Origin: Nonomuraea sp. SYSU D8015
GTDB taxonomy: Bacteria; Actinomycetota; Actinomycetes; Streptosporangiales; Streptosporangiaceae
Direction of reading: 5' to 3'
Length of the DNA stretch: 64,000 bases
Assembly (NCBI RefSeq): GCF_008065375.1
Contig: NZ_VJYI01000009.1
Coordinates: 248,001 to 312,000 of the forward strand
Below, in pieces: positions 7,838 to 16,480 of the stretch (positions are counted from its first letter, which is position 1; the number at the start of each line of letters is the position of its first letter). The notes below the pieces were generated by a model. The model was not told the DNA's origin. It saw only the letters and a program-made list of their open reading frames with translations, and ran no database searches. Both the position numbers and the translations under genes were made by a program.

Positions 7838-8820
7838 GCACCACGATGAGCACCACCGTGTTCGCCACGGTGCGCACCGCGCTGCGTTCGGTCCTGGCGT
7901 CGATGATGCCTCTGCCGCGCAGGGGCGGCTCCGCGGCCCTGGCGCTGCTGCCGCTCACCGAGCGGGTGCCCGCGATGGCCGCGCCGTGCCGGATGCACCC
8001 GGCCGTGTACGCGATCGAGGCCGCGGTCATCGACTGGGCCAGGAGGACGGGCCTGCGGGCCGACCCGGGCGTCGGCTTCCACCGGATGGCGGGCCGGGCG
8101 TTCGCCGAGTTCGACGCGGCCGCGGCCGCGCTGTTCGCGCAGTGGCTGACGTGGCTGTTCCACCTGGACGACGAGCTGGACGAGGGCGAGTGCCGGCTGG
8201 AGGTCTTCCACGGCATGCTCCAGGGCGCCGCGCGTCATCCGCTGGAGGCGGCGTTCGCGGATCTGTGGCGGGTGACGAGCGTGCGGATGAGCGACCGGTG
8301 GCGGGCCAGGTTCGCGGTGGGGCTGGAGCGCCAGCACGACGCCTGCCGCACCGAGGCCGACAACCGGGCGGCGGGCCGGATGCCGACGCTGGAGGAGTAT
8401 CCGGCGCTGCGCAGGGGCACGGTGGGTCCGTACCTGTACGACCTGGTCGAGCCGTGCCTGCGGGTGGAGGTGCCGGCCTGGGTGCACGAGTCGGAGCCGT
8501 GGCAGCAGCTGGTGAACGCCTGCAGCGACGTCACGGCCTGGTGCAACGACGTGGCCTCGCGGCCGAAGGAGCGCGGCGACGCGCACAACTTCGTCGTGCT
8601 CGCGATGCGCCAGCTCGGGCTCGGCGAGCGGGCGGCGACGGCATGGGTGCTGGACAGGATCGTCCGGCGCTGCGAGGACATGCAGACGGCGGCCAGGCGG
8701 CTGCCGCTCCACGGCCTGCCGCCCAAGGTGGCGAGGGACGTGAGCAAGGTCGCCTGCGCGTACCTGGCGGCGCCGCGGGCGCACCTGGACTGGCTTCTGG
8801 AGTCCACGCGTTACGCCTGA
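7834..8820 (+). CDS. Class I terpene synthase (probable sesquiterpene cyclase)
   Basis: A 328-residue class I terpene cyclase. The Asp-rich metal motif DDELD is at residues 112-116 (FHLDDELDEGE). The second metal (NSE) triad is NDVASRPKE at 238-246, matching the ND-x-x-S-x-x-x-E consensus. RRGTVG (193-198) and a C-terminal RY pair (325-326) are typical of bacterial enzymes. The size and single alpha domain fit mono- or sesquiterpene formation; the product cannot be predicted. The start is GTG 7834, which overlaps the EF-hand stop, or ATG 7846 in the same frame. No P450 or prenyl synthase gene is adjacent. Confidence 0.92.
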   Translation: MSTTMSTTVFATVRTALRSVLASMMPLPRRGGSAALALLPLTERVPAMAAPCRMHPAVYAIEAAVIDWARRTGLRADPGVGFHRMAGRAFAEFDAAAAALFAQWLTWLFHLDDELDEGECRLEVFHGMLQGAARHPLEAAFADLWRVTSVRMSDRWRARFAVGLERQHDACRTEADNRAAGRMPTLEEYPALRRGTVGPYLYDLVEPCLRVEVPAWVHESEPWQQLVNACSDVTAWCNDVASRPKERGDAHNFVVLAMRQLGLGERAATAWVLDRIVRRCEDMQTAARRLPLHGLPPKVARDVSKVACAYLAAPRAHLDWLLESTRYA

Positions 8821-8901
8821 CGCCACTCGCCCGGCCCCGGCCGGCGCTCCGGGTCACACCTGACGCCGCTCGCCCGGCCCCGGCCGGCGCCCCGGCTCAC
8901 G
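8816..8901. repeat. 43-bp tandem duplication across two convergent gene ends
   Basis: Unit 1 (8816-8858) and unit 2 (8859-8901), both starting cctgacgcc, differ at only a few positions, and a third copy begins (cctgaccgg, 8902). The first unit includes the stop codon of the terpene synthase and the second includes the stop of the opposite-strand regulator. Each unit carries the GC palindrome cggccccggccgg. Confidence 0.8.
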
Positions 8902-9859
8902 CCTGACCGGCGAGGACGTCCCCGGTGGGGGTGCGGCGGTAGACGACCTGTTTGCCGACCCGCATCCCCACCGCGAGCCCGCCGCCGCTGAGCACGCCGA
9001 GGTGCTGGCTGACCGCGCCCGGCGTGAGCGACATGCGGGCGGCTAGGGCGGAGGTGGTGCTGGGCTCGGCCAGCGCGAGCAGGATCTGCGCCCGGCTCCG
9101 GCCGATCAGCGCCGCCAGCGCCTCGGGCGCGGGCGGCGGGCCCTGCTCCCACAGCGTGCCGACGCCGCGCACGGGGTAGACGAGCATCGACTGGTACGGG
9201 GCCGACATGACGGCCACGGACGGCCAGTAGAACGCGCTCGGCACGAGCAGGAGCCCGTCGCCGTGCAGCCCGCCGGTCGTGCACCAGGGCCGGTCGATGA
9301 TCAGCCGCTCCCCCGTCCACGTCACGGCCGGGTCGAGCCCGGCGAACAACTCGCGTGCCCCGCCCTGGGCGAGCTGCCGCGACCGGCGAAGCACGTCGCG
9401 CTCCAGCAGCGCGTACACGCGGGGCCAGTACTCGGCGAAGCACGTCTCCCAGTACGCCGCCAGCGCGTCCGCCACCCTCGCCACGCCGGCCTCGGGGTCG
9501 GCCATGAACCGTTCGATCACGGCCGGGTCCGTGCCCCGCACCGCCGCGGCCTCGGCGCGGGCCCGCTCGGGAGAGGTGCGCCGGACGCGGCCGAGCTCGG
9601 CGGCGAAATCGGGCATCGGCGTGTCGGGGGGCGGGGTGATGAAGTCGGCGAGGTATCCGGCCGGCGGCACGAGCGCGAACAGCTCGGCCAGGTCGAGCCC
9701 CGCCAGCCGGGGCCGCACGGCCTTGAGCCACGGCAGGTGGATGGACTGCCTGGCGGGCTGTTGCAGGGTGCGCAGACTGGCCACGAGCTCCCACATCGGG
9801 GAGAACGCGAACCGGATGCGCGCCACGTCTTCCGGCCGCAGCACCCACGTAACGGACAT
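8897..9859 (-). CDS. DUF5937-type winged-helix (ArsR-like) regulator
   Basis: A 320-residue regulator. A long N-terminal region (residues 1-230) with the opening VRIRFAFSPMWELV-like helix typical of DUF5937 proteins precedes a C-terminal winged helix (about 245-305) containing STTSALAARMSLTPGAVSQHLGVL, an ArsR-like recognition helix. The ATG at 9859 (MSVTWVL) was chosen over upstream in-frame codons because these would run through the operator-like repeat. It is divergent from an MFS exporter, suggesting that it controls the exporter; this is inference. Confidence 0.82.
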   Translation of the reverse strand: MSVTWVLRPEDVARIRFAFSPMWELVASLRTLQQPARQSIHLPWLKAVRPRLAGLDLAELFALVPPAGYLADFITPPPDTPMPDFAAELGRVRRTSPERARAEAAAVRGTDPAVIERFMADPEAGVARVADALAAYWETCFAEYWPRVYALLERDVLRRSRQLAQGGARELFAGLDPAVTWTGERLIIDRPWCTTGGLHGDGLLLVPSAFYWPSVAVMSAPYQSMLVYPVRGVGTLWEQGPPPAPEALAALIGRSRAQILLALAEPSTTSALAARMSLTPGAVSQHLGVLSGGGLAVGMRVGKQVVYRRTPTGDVLAGQA

Positions 9860-9862
9860 CCT

Positions 9863-9878
9863 TTTAGTGTGAGCTAAA
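9863..9878. promoter_or_regulatory. Candidate operator between the DUF5937 regulator and MFS gene
   Basis: The inverted repeat tttag-(6)-ctaaa (9863-9867 / 9874-9878) stands out by its AT content immediately upstream of the regulator start and 41 bases from the divergent MFS start. It is a likely autoregulatory site. Confidence 0.4.
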
Positions 9879-9918
9879 TCGTTCGCACCACCAAACCGCG
9901 AAATATCAACCTTTACGG

Positions 9919-11115
9919 GTGTCGAGCACAACTGTCGAGAAGCCGTCGTTCCTGCGGTCGAAGGTCGGCGGGCTGCCCCGCCCGTTCTGGGCCCTGTGGG
10001 GCGGCACGCTGGTGAACCGCCTGGGCACCATGGTCATGCCCTTCACGGGCGTCTACCTGACCCAGAGCCGCGGCCTGTCGGTGACCGCCGCGGGCCTGGT
10101 GATGGGCGTCTTCGGCGCGGGATCGCTGCTGTCGCAGCCGCTCGCGGGCGTGCTGGCGGACCGGATCGGGCGGCGGGCCACGCTGTCGGGCGGCATGCTG
10201 GCCACGGCCGCGGCCATGCTGGCGCTCGGCTACAGCACCTCGTTACCGGCGATCCTGGCCTCGATGTTCGCGCTCGGCGTGGTGATGGACCTCTACCGGC
10301 CGGCCTCCAACGCCCTGGTCGCCGACCTGGTCTCGCCCGCGGAGCGGCCCCGGGCGTACGGGCTGCTGTTCTGGGGGATCAACCTCGGCTTCTCGGTGGG
10401 CATGACGGCCGGGGGCTGGCTGGCGGGGCTGGGGTTCCTCTGGTTGTTCTGGATCGACGCGCTGTCGTGCGTGGTGTTCGCGGTGCTGGTCTGGCGGGCG
10501 GTGCCGGAGACCCGGCCGGAGGAGACGATGGAGTCGCCCGGCGGCTTCGGGATGGTGCTGCGGGACCGGGTGATGGTCGCCTTCACGCTGGTCACGCTCG
10601 GCCACGCGCTGGTCTACGCGCAGACGTTCACCATGCTGCCGGTGGCGATGACCGAGGTGGCCGGGCTGACGCCGGCGCAGTACGGCCTGGCCATGGCGCT
10701 GAACGGGGTGCTGATCGTGATCGTGCAGCCGCTGGTGTCCGGCTGGCTGGGCCGCAGGGACGCCTCCCGCACGTTCGCGCTGGGCGTGGCCGTGATGGGC
10801 ATCGGGTTCACGATGACCGCGTTCGTGACCAGCACACTGGGGCTGGCCGTCACGATCGCCGTGTGGACGGCGGGCGAGATCGTCACGGCGGGCATCGCCG
10901 GCTCCATCCTGGCCACGCTGGCGCCCGCGCACCTGCGGGGACGGTACGCGGGGCTGTTCGGGTTCGCGTGGTCGGCGGCCATCGCGCTGGCGCCGCTGCT
11001 GGGCGGGCCTCTGCTGGAGATCGGCGCGACGGCGCTGTGGTTCACGGTCGGCGGCGTGGCCGTGGTGTCGGCGGCCGGCATGCTGGCCCTCGCACCTGCG
11101 ATTCGCCGCCGTTGA
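9919..11115 (+). CDS. MFS drug-export family transporter
   Basis: A 398-residue, 12-helix major facilitator protein. The conserved loop 2-3 motif GVLADRIGRRATL (about residues 77-89) and the GINLGFSVGMTAGGWLAG helix-5 region (antiporter-type motif C) point to proton-driven export of small hydrophobic compounds. It has a GTG start at 9919 with no strong ribosome binding site. It is divergent from the winged-helix regulator. The substrate is unknown. Confidence 0.87.
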   Translation: MSSTTVEKPSFLRSKVGGLPRPFWALWGGTLVNRLGTMVMPFTGVYLTQSRGLSVTAAGLVMGVFGAGSLLSQPLAGVLADRIGRRATLSGGMLATAAAMLALGYSTSLPAILASMFALGVVMDLYRPASNALVADLVSPAERPRAYGLLFWGINLGFSVGMTAGGWLAGLGFLWLFWIDALSCVVFAVLVWRAVPETRPEETMESPGGFGMVLRDRVMVAFTLVTLGHALVYAQTFTMLPVAMTEVAGLTPAQYGLAMALNGVLIVIVQPLVSGWLGRRDASRTFALGVAVMGIGFTMTAFVTSTLGLAVTIAVWTAGEIVTAGIAGSILATLAPAHLRGRYAGLFGFAWSAAIALAPLLGGPLLEIGATALWFTVGGVAVVSAAGMLALAPAIRRR

Positions 11116-11187
11116 GAGAATTTTAATCGGATATTGGCACCTTCCCGATAATTTCGCCCCGCTTGGGGTTCGGGAAGGGCAGGTGGG

Positions 11188-13074
11188 ATGCGCCGCGCCG
11201 CATTCGGAAGGAGCGTGGCGATCGGCATCGCCACGGTCGCCGTCGTCCTGGAGCTCATCGACATCTGGGTGACGGCGCAGTTGCCTCAACCTTCCTACAC
11301 GCCGCTGCCGTTCGCGCCCGAGGACATGGCGGGGACCGCCTTCCCCGTCTTCGGCGCGATCCTGGTCTACAGCAGGCCGCGCCTGGTCATCGGGTGGCTT
11401 CTGTGCGTCGGCGGGCTGAGCGCCGCGGCCAACATCCTGTCGGCGAACGTCTTCCAGCTCGTGTACGGCAGCGCGGTCCACGGCCGGGTGATCGTCAACC
11501 TGACGTGGCAGATCCTCGAGCTGACCCTCGGGGTGCTGCTCCCGCTGCTCTACCCGGTCGGATCGCTGCTGTCGAAGCGCTGGCGGTGGGTGGTCTGGCT
11601 GGCCGTGACCGGGATGGCGCTCGACTGGGCGGGGATGGCGCTCGGTCACAAGGGCCTGAGGGACCCGGCGCACTGGATGGTGGCCTCGGCGATGGCGCTG
11701 GCGTTCGCCTCGCTGGTGGTGCGGTGGAAGCGCGGCGACGCGGTCGAGCGGCGGCAGCTGCTGTGGCTGCTGGTGGCGCTGCCCGGGCTGCTGGTCCCGT
11801 GGATCGTGGGCGGGCAGGTGTGGTGGATCGCCTCGCTGACGATCCCGTTCGTCCCGGCGGCCATCGCGGTGGCGGTGCTGCGTTACCGGCTGTTCGGCAT
11901 CGACACGCTGATCAGCCGCGCGCTGGTGGGCACGGGCCTGGCGATCGTGATCATGGGCGTGTACGTGGCCGTGAGCGCGGCGGCCAGCGTCTTCCTGTCG
12001 GAGGTGGACCGGGTCGCGGGGGTCGCGGCGGCGGTGTTCGCCGGGGCGTTCTTCCAGCCGATGCGGCGCGGCCTGCAGCGCGGCGTGGACCGGCTGCTCT
12101 ACGGCAGCACCGGCGTGCCGAGCGCGCTGGCCAGGCGGCTGCGCAACCGGCTCCAGCACGCCGACCCGCTGCACGGGCTGCTGGCCACGCTGGACGTGCT
12201 GCGCGAAGGGCTGTCGGTGACCGGCGTCGCGGTGGAGGTGGACGGCACGGTCACCACCTCGGGGGCCGTCGCGGCGGGCCCGGACGCCGCCGGCGGGGCG
12301 CCGCCGGCCGCCAAGACGATCGCGCTGGTGTGGCACGGGGAGCCGGTGGGGCGGCTGCTGATCGGGCCGACCGACCGGCGCAGGTTCCCGGCGGCGCACG
12401 ACGAGCGGGTGATCGCCACGCTGACGCCGTACATCGCCGACGCCGCCCACGCCCTGCGCCTGACGGCGGCTTTGCAACGTTCCCGCGAGCGCATTCTGAC
12501 CGCGCGCGAGGAGGAGCGCCGGCGGCTGCGCCGCGACCTGCACGACGGGCTCGGGCAGTCGCTCACCGGCATGGCCATGTCGATCAACGCCGCCCGCCTG
12601 ACCATGCGCACCTCGCCGGAGGAGACCGACCGTCTGCTCGCCGAGCTGCGCGCCGGCATGGACGCGGTGAGCGGCGACATCAGGCAGCTCGTGTACGGCC
12701 TGCGCCCGCCCGCCCTCGACGAGCTGGGCCTGGCGGGCGCGGTCGAGGAGCTGGCGCGGGCGCCGATCGAGTCCTCGGGCGACCTTGACGGGCTGCCCGC
12801 GGCGGTCGAGGTGGCCGCGTACCGCATCGTCCAGGAGGCGCTCACCAACGCCCGCAAGCACGCCCGCGCCTCCCGGATCACGATCAGCCTGCGGCGCGAC
12901 GACCGGTTCCTCCGCGTGAGCGTCGCCGACGACGGCGTGGGGCTGCCGCCGGACGTCCGGCCGGGCGTGGGGCTGGGCTCCATGCGCGAGCGGGCGGCCG
13001 AACTCGGGGGCACCTGTGTCGTCCGGGAGGCCGAAGAAGGAGGAACCCTTGTCCATGCCGAGCTCCCACTGTGA
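11188..13074 (+). CDS. Membrane sensor histidine kinase (NarL-system type)
   Basis: A 628-residue kinase. About seven hydrophobic helices (residues 8-270, with an extracellular loop near 35-45) form the sensor, followed by a GAF-like region (330-430). A HisKA_3 dimerisation domain has the phospho-acceptor His452 in RRDLHDGLGQSL. A GHKL ATPase domain follows (about 525-628) with EALTNARKHARA (N box) and DDGVGLPPDV and GLGSMRERA (G boxes). Start ATG 11188 follows gggaagggcagg. It lies 49 bases before the SARP-receiver fusion gene, its obvious partner. Confidence 0.92.
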   Translation: MRRAAFGRSVAIGIATVAVVLELIDIWVTAQLPQPSYTPLPFAPEDMAGTAFPVFGAILVYSRPRLVIGWLLCVGGLSAAANILSANVFQLVYGSAVHGRVIVNLTWQILELTLGVLLPLLYPVGSLLSKRWRWVVWLAVTGMALDWAGMALGHKGLRDPAHWMVASAMALAFASLVVRWKRGDAVERRQLLWLLVALPGLLVPWIVGGQVWWIASLTIPFVPAAIAVAVLRYRLFGIDTLISRALVGTGLAIVIMGVYVAVSAAASVFLSEVDRVAGVAAAVFAGAFFQPMRRGLQRGVDRLLYGSTGVPSALARRLRNRLQHADPLHGLLATLDVLREGLSVTGVAVEVDGTVTTSGAVAAGPDAAGGAPPAAKTIALVWHGEPVGRLLIGPTDRRRFPAAHDERVIATLTPYIADAAHALRLTAALQRSRERILTAREEERRRLRRDLHDGLGQSLTGMAMSINAARLTMRTSPEETDRLLAELRAGMDAVSGDIRQLVYGLRPPALDELGLAGAVEELARAPIESSGDLDGLPAAVEVAAYRIVQEALTNARKHARASRITISLRRDDRFLRVSVADDGVGLPPDVRPGVGLGSMRERAAELGGTCVVREAEEGGTLVHAELPL

Positions 13075-13123
13075 CATTTCGCCATGTACCTGGACGCATT
13101 CTCCCTCTACAGTTACGCGTGAC

Positions 13124-14605
13124 ATGCTGAGATTCACCGCGCTAGGACCGTTCCAGGCATGGGCGGACGGCGACCCTCTCGACCTCGGCGGCCAGCGGCA
13201 GCGGGCGGTGCTCGCGCGCCTGCTCGTGGCCGGCGGCCGCGCCGTGCCCGTGAACACCCTCATCGACGAGCTCTGGCCGGGCAGCCCGCCCGCGCAGGCC
13301 CTGTCCACCATCCAGGGATATGTATCCCGCCTGCGCCGCGCGCTGGAGCCCGATCGCGCGCCGCGCGAGGAGGCCGGCGTGCTGGTGTCCGCGCCGCCCG
13401 GCTACGCGTTGCGGGCCGGGATCGAGCAGGTGGACGCCTGGCACTTCGAGAGCCTGGTGAAGTCGGACGGCTCGCCGGCTCAGGTGTGGGCGGCCATGGA
13501 CCAGGCTCTGGGGCTGTGGCGGGGGCCGGCGCTGGCCGAGTTCAGCGAGCTGAGCTGGGCCGCGACGGAGGCGGGCCGGCTGGAGGAGCTGCGGCTGATC
13601 GCCGTCGAGCGGCGGGGCGACGCCGGGCTCGCGCTGGGCCGGGCGACGTCGCTGGTGGCCGACCTGGAGGCGCACGCGCAGGCGCATCCGCTGCGGGAGG
13701 AGGCCTGGCGGCTGCTGGCCGTGGCCCTCTACCGGATGGGCCGCCAGGGCGACGCGCTGGCGGCGCTGCGCAGGGCGCGCGCGGTGTGGCGCGACGAGCT
13801 GGGCCTGGACCTGTCGGCCGGGCTCCGCCGGCTGGAGGCGGACATGCTCGCCCAGCGCCTGGAGGAGCCGCCTCCCGCCCAGGCGCCCGAGGCCGCGGAG
13901 CCGGCGGCCGCGCCCGCCGAGCCGGAGGGCGACGTGCTGCGGGTGCTGGTGGCCGACGACCAGGCCCTCGTGCGGGCGGGGCTGCGCGCCATGCTGGACA
14001 GCGACCCGCGGGTCGCGCTGGCCGGCGAGGCCGGCAACGGCGAGGAGGCGATCGCGGGCGTCCGCGAGACGCGGCCGGACGTGGTGCTGCTCGACATCCA
14101 GATGCCGCGCCTGGACGGCCTGGCCGCCGCCCGCCGGATCCTGGCCGGGGAGCAGCCGCCGAAGGTGGTCATGATGACCACGTTCGGCAGCGACGAGAAC
14201 CTCTATGCGGCGCTGCGGGCGGGGGTGAGCGGATTCCTGCTGAAGACGGCGCCTCCGGAGCAGTTCCTCGCGGCGATCAAGGCCGCCGCGGCCGGGGACG
14301 CGCTCATCGACCCGGCGGTCACCACGCGGCTGATCTCGGCGTTCGCCGGACGCACCGACCCGGCCTCTCCCCCGGCGCTGGCCGGGCTGTCGGACGACCG
14401 GCTCGACGTGCTGAAACTCGTCGCCAGGGGCCTCACGAACCGCCAGATCGGGCAGACGCTCTCCCTGCCGGAGGAGGAGGTGGCGATCCTGGTGAAGTCG
14501 CTCCTGGAGCACCTCGGGCTGTTCGACCGGGCGCAGCTGGTCATGGCCGCGTACGAGTCGGGGTTGGTCACGCCAGGTGACAAAGCCCACTTTTCGTCGC
14601 TTTGA
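13124..14605 (+). CDS. SARP/BTAD - receiver - LuxR-type fusion regulator
   Basis: A 493-residue hybrid. An OmpR/SARP winged helix (residues 1-95, GQRQRAVLARLLVAGG and GYVSRLRRAL) and a BTAD helical domain (about 100-245) come first. An Ala/Pro linker (249-268) joins them to a CheY-like receiver (271-390) with acidic pair Asp278/279, phospho-acceptor Asp324 (LLDIQMPRLDG) and Lys374. A NarL/LuxR-like helical tail follows (421-482). In that tail the usual recognition helix (TVKTHVxxIL) is replaced by EVAILVKSLL, so DNA binding probably rests with the N-terminal SARP domain. The start is ATG 13124, directly downstream of the histidine kinase. Confidence 0.88.
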   Translation: MLRFTALGPFQAWADGDPLDLGGQRQRAVLARLLVAGGRAVPVNTLIDELWPGSPPAQALSTIQGYVSRLRRALEPDRAPREEAGVLVSAPPGYALRAGIEQVDAWHFESLVKSDGSPAQVWAAMDQALGLWRGPALAEFSELSWAATEAGRLEELRLIAVERRGDAGLALGRATSLVADLEAHAQAHPLREEAWRLLAVALYRMGRQGDALAALRRARAVWRDELGLDLSAGLRRLEADMLAQRLEEPPPAQAPEAAEPAAAPAEPEGDVLRVLVADDQALVRAGLRAMLDSDPRVALAGEAGNGEEAIAGVRETRPDVVLLDIQMPRLDGLAAARRILAGEQPPKVVMMTTFGSDENLYAALRAGVSGFLLKTAPPEQFLAAIKAAAAGDALIDPAVTTRLISAFAGRTDPASPPALAGLSDDRLDVLKLVARGLTNRQIGQTLSLPEEEVAILVKSLLEHLGLFDRAQLVMAAYESGLVTPGDKAHFSSL

Positions 14606-14631
14606 CGATAAAAATCGGGGCGTACTAGTCT
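14602..14631 (+). promoter_or_regulatory. Probable nadE promoter, leaderless transcript
   Basis: TTGACG (14602-14607), an 18-base spacer and TAGTCT (14626-14631). The expected transcription start is about seven bases on, at the GTG start codon (14639), so the mRNA would be leaderless. No Shine-Dalgarno sequence is visible. Confidence 0.5.
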
Positions 14632-14638
14632 TGGTCGC

Positions 14639-16414
14639 GTGGCCCAACTGCGCATTGCCCTGGCACAGACGAACCCAGCCGTCGGCGACCTGACCGCCAA
14701 CGCGGACAAGCTGCTCGCGTGGACCCGCGACGCCGCCGACCGCGGAGCCCATCTCGTCGTCTTCACCGAGATGTTCCTCACCGGCTACCCCGTGGAGGAC
14801 CTGGTGCTGCGCACGTCCTTCGTGGACGCCAGCATCCGGACCCTGGAGGAGGTGGCGCGCCGGCTCGAGCGCGAGGGCCTGGGCGACCTCCCCGTGGTGG
14901 TCGGCTACGTCGACCGGGCCGGACTCGCGCCCCGGGTCGGGCAGCCGAAGGGCGCGCCGCTGGACGCGGCCGCGCTGCTCCACAAGGGCGAGGTGGTCAC
15001 CAGGACCGCCAAGCACCACCTGCCCAACTACGGCGTGTTCGACGAATACCGCTATTTCGTGCGCGGCGACCGGCTGCCGATCTTCCGGCTGCACGGGGTG
15101 GACGTGGCGATCGCCGTCTGCGAGGACCTCTGGCAGGAGGGCGGGCCGGTGTCCGTCGTGGGGCAGGCGGGGGCCGGGCTGCTGGTCGCGCCGAACGCCT
15201 CGCCGTACGAGAAGGAGAAGGACGACGTCCGCCTGGAGCTGTGCGCGCGCCGCGCCCGCGAGGCCGGGTGCCCGCTCGTCTACGTGAACCAGGTCGGCGG
15301 GCAGGACGAGCTGGTCTTCGACGGCGACTCCATTGTGGTGGACGCCTCGGGCGAGCTGGTGGCGCGGGCCGGGCAGTTCCGGGAGGAGCTGCTGGTGGTC
15401 GACCTGGACGACCTGCCGGTCTCGGACGCGGAGCCGGGGAGGTTCCCGTACGACGCGGGCGACGGCTCCACGATCACCGTCGAGCGGCTCGTGCTGTCGC
15501 AGGAGCCGGTGGCGCCCTATCCCGCCGAGCCCGCGCGCATCGCCGAGCGGCTGGACCTGCACGCGGAGGTCTATTCGGCGCTGGTGCTCGGAGTGCGGGA
15601 CTACGTGCGCAAGAACGGCTTCCAGTCGGTGATCCTGGGCCTTTCCGGCGGCATCGACTCGGCGCTGACCGCCACGATCGCCTCCGACGCCATCGGCCCC
15701 TCGCGCGTCAACGTGGTGCTCATGCCCTCGCGCTACTCCTCCGAGCATTCGCTTGCGGACGCCGAGGAGCTGGTGCGCCGGCAGGGCGTCAACTCCCGGA
15801 TCGCGCCGATCGCCGACGTCGTCAACGCCTTCGAGAAGGAGATCGAGCTGTCCGGCCTGGCCGCCGAGAACCTCCAGGCCAGGGTGCGCGGCATGATCCT
15901 CATGGGGCTGTCCAACCAGCACGGCCATCTGGTGCTGACCACGGGCAACAAGAGCGAGCTCGCGACCGGCTACTCCACCCTCTACGGCGACTCGGCCGGC
16001 GGTTTCGCGCCGATCAAGGACGTGCCGAAGACGATGGTGTGGGAGCTGTCCAAGTGGCGCAACGCCCATTCGGACCCGCAGTTCCTGCTGCAGTCCGAGC
16101 GCCCGATCCCGGAGAACTCGATCGTCAAGGAGCCGAGCGCGGAGCTGCGGCCCGATCAGCGCGACACCGACTCGCTGCCTCCGTACGAGGTGCTGGACCG
16201 GCTGCTGGACGACTACGTGGAGAAGGACATGGGCTCTCAGGAGCTCATCGCGGCCGGTCACGACCCCGAGCTGGTGGCGCGGGTGATCAGGCTCGTGGAC
16301 CTGGCGGAGTACAAGCGCCGCCAGTACCCTCCCGGCCCCAAGATCACGCCGAAGAACTTCGGCCGTGACCGCCGTCTGCCCATCACCAACCGGTGGCGCG
16401 AGAACACCGCCTGA
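14639..16414 (+). CDS. nadE: Glutamine-dependent NAD+ synthetase
   Basis: A 591-residue two-domain enzyme that amidates deamido-NAD+ to NAD+ with glutamine as nitrogen donor. The N-terminal nitrilase-type glutaminase (residues 1-270) has the triad Glu44 (FTEMFLTGYP), Lys125 (AKHHLPNYG) and Cys161 (AVCEDLW). The C-terminal synthetase has the ATP pyrophosphatase loop LSGGIDSA at 335-342 and downstream TTGNKSELATGYSTLYGD. The length and architecture match the actinobacterial enzyme. The GTG start is placed by the promoter. It is a single-gene unit. Confidence 0.96.
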   Translation: MAQLRIALAQTNPAVGDLTANADKLLAWTRDAADRGAHLVVFTEMFLTGYPVEDLVLRTSFVDASIRTLEEVARRLEREGLGDLPVVVGYVDRAGLAPRVGQPKGAPLDAAALLHKGEVVTRTAKHHLPNYGVFDEYRYFVRGDRLPIFRLHGVDVAIAVCEDLWQEGGPVSVVGQAGAGLLVAPNASPYEKEKDDVRLELCARRAREAGCPLVYVNQVGGQDELVFDGDSIVVDASGELVARAGQFREELLVVDLDDLPVSDAEPGRFPYDAGDGSTITVERLVLSQEPVAPYPAEPARIAERLDLHAEVYSALVLGVRDYVRKNGFQSVILGLSGGIDSALTATIASDAIGPSRVNVVLMPSRYSSEHSLADAEELVRRQGVNSRIAPIADVVNAFEKEIELSGLAAENLQARVRGMILMGLSNQHGHLVLTTGNKSELATGYSTLYGDSAGGFAPIKDVPKTMVWELSKWRNAHSDPQFLLQSERPIPENSIVKEPSAELRPDQRDTDSLPPYEVLDRLLDDYVEKDMGSQELIAAGHDPELVARVIRLVDLAEYKRRQYPPGPKITPKNFGRDRRLPITNRWRENTA

Positions 16415-16480
16415 GAAACTGCCGGGCCGCCCCGCTACGGTGCCGCCATGGCCGAATTCGCACCGGCGCGAGGAGCTCGC

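Noticed and set aside
9863..9878. Riboswitch or RNA leader in the divergent gap
   Set aside because: The gap is short and shows only a simple inverted repeat; no conserved riboswitch core was recognised anywhere in the window.
10243..13311. A 1022-codon open frame on the minus strand
   Set aside because: It lies antisense to the MFS, histidine kinase and SARP-fusion genes. It is His/Gln/Arg-rich with no domain, a typical shadow of high-GC coding sequence.
13142..16261. A 1039-codon open frame on the minus strand
   Set aside because: It is antisense to the SARP-fusion gene and nadE, with random low-complexity composition. The plus-strand genes have complete motifs.
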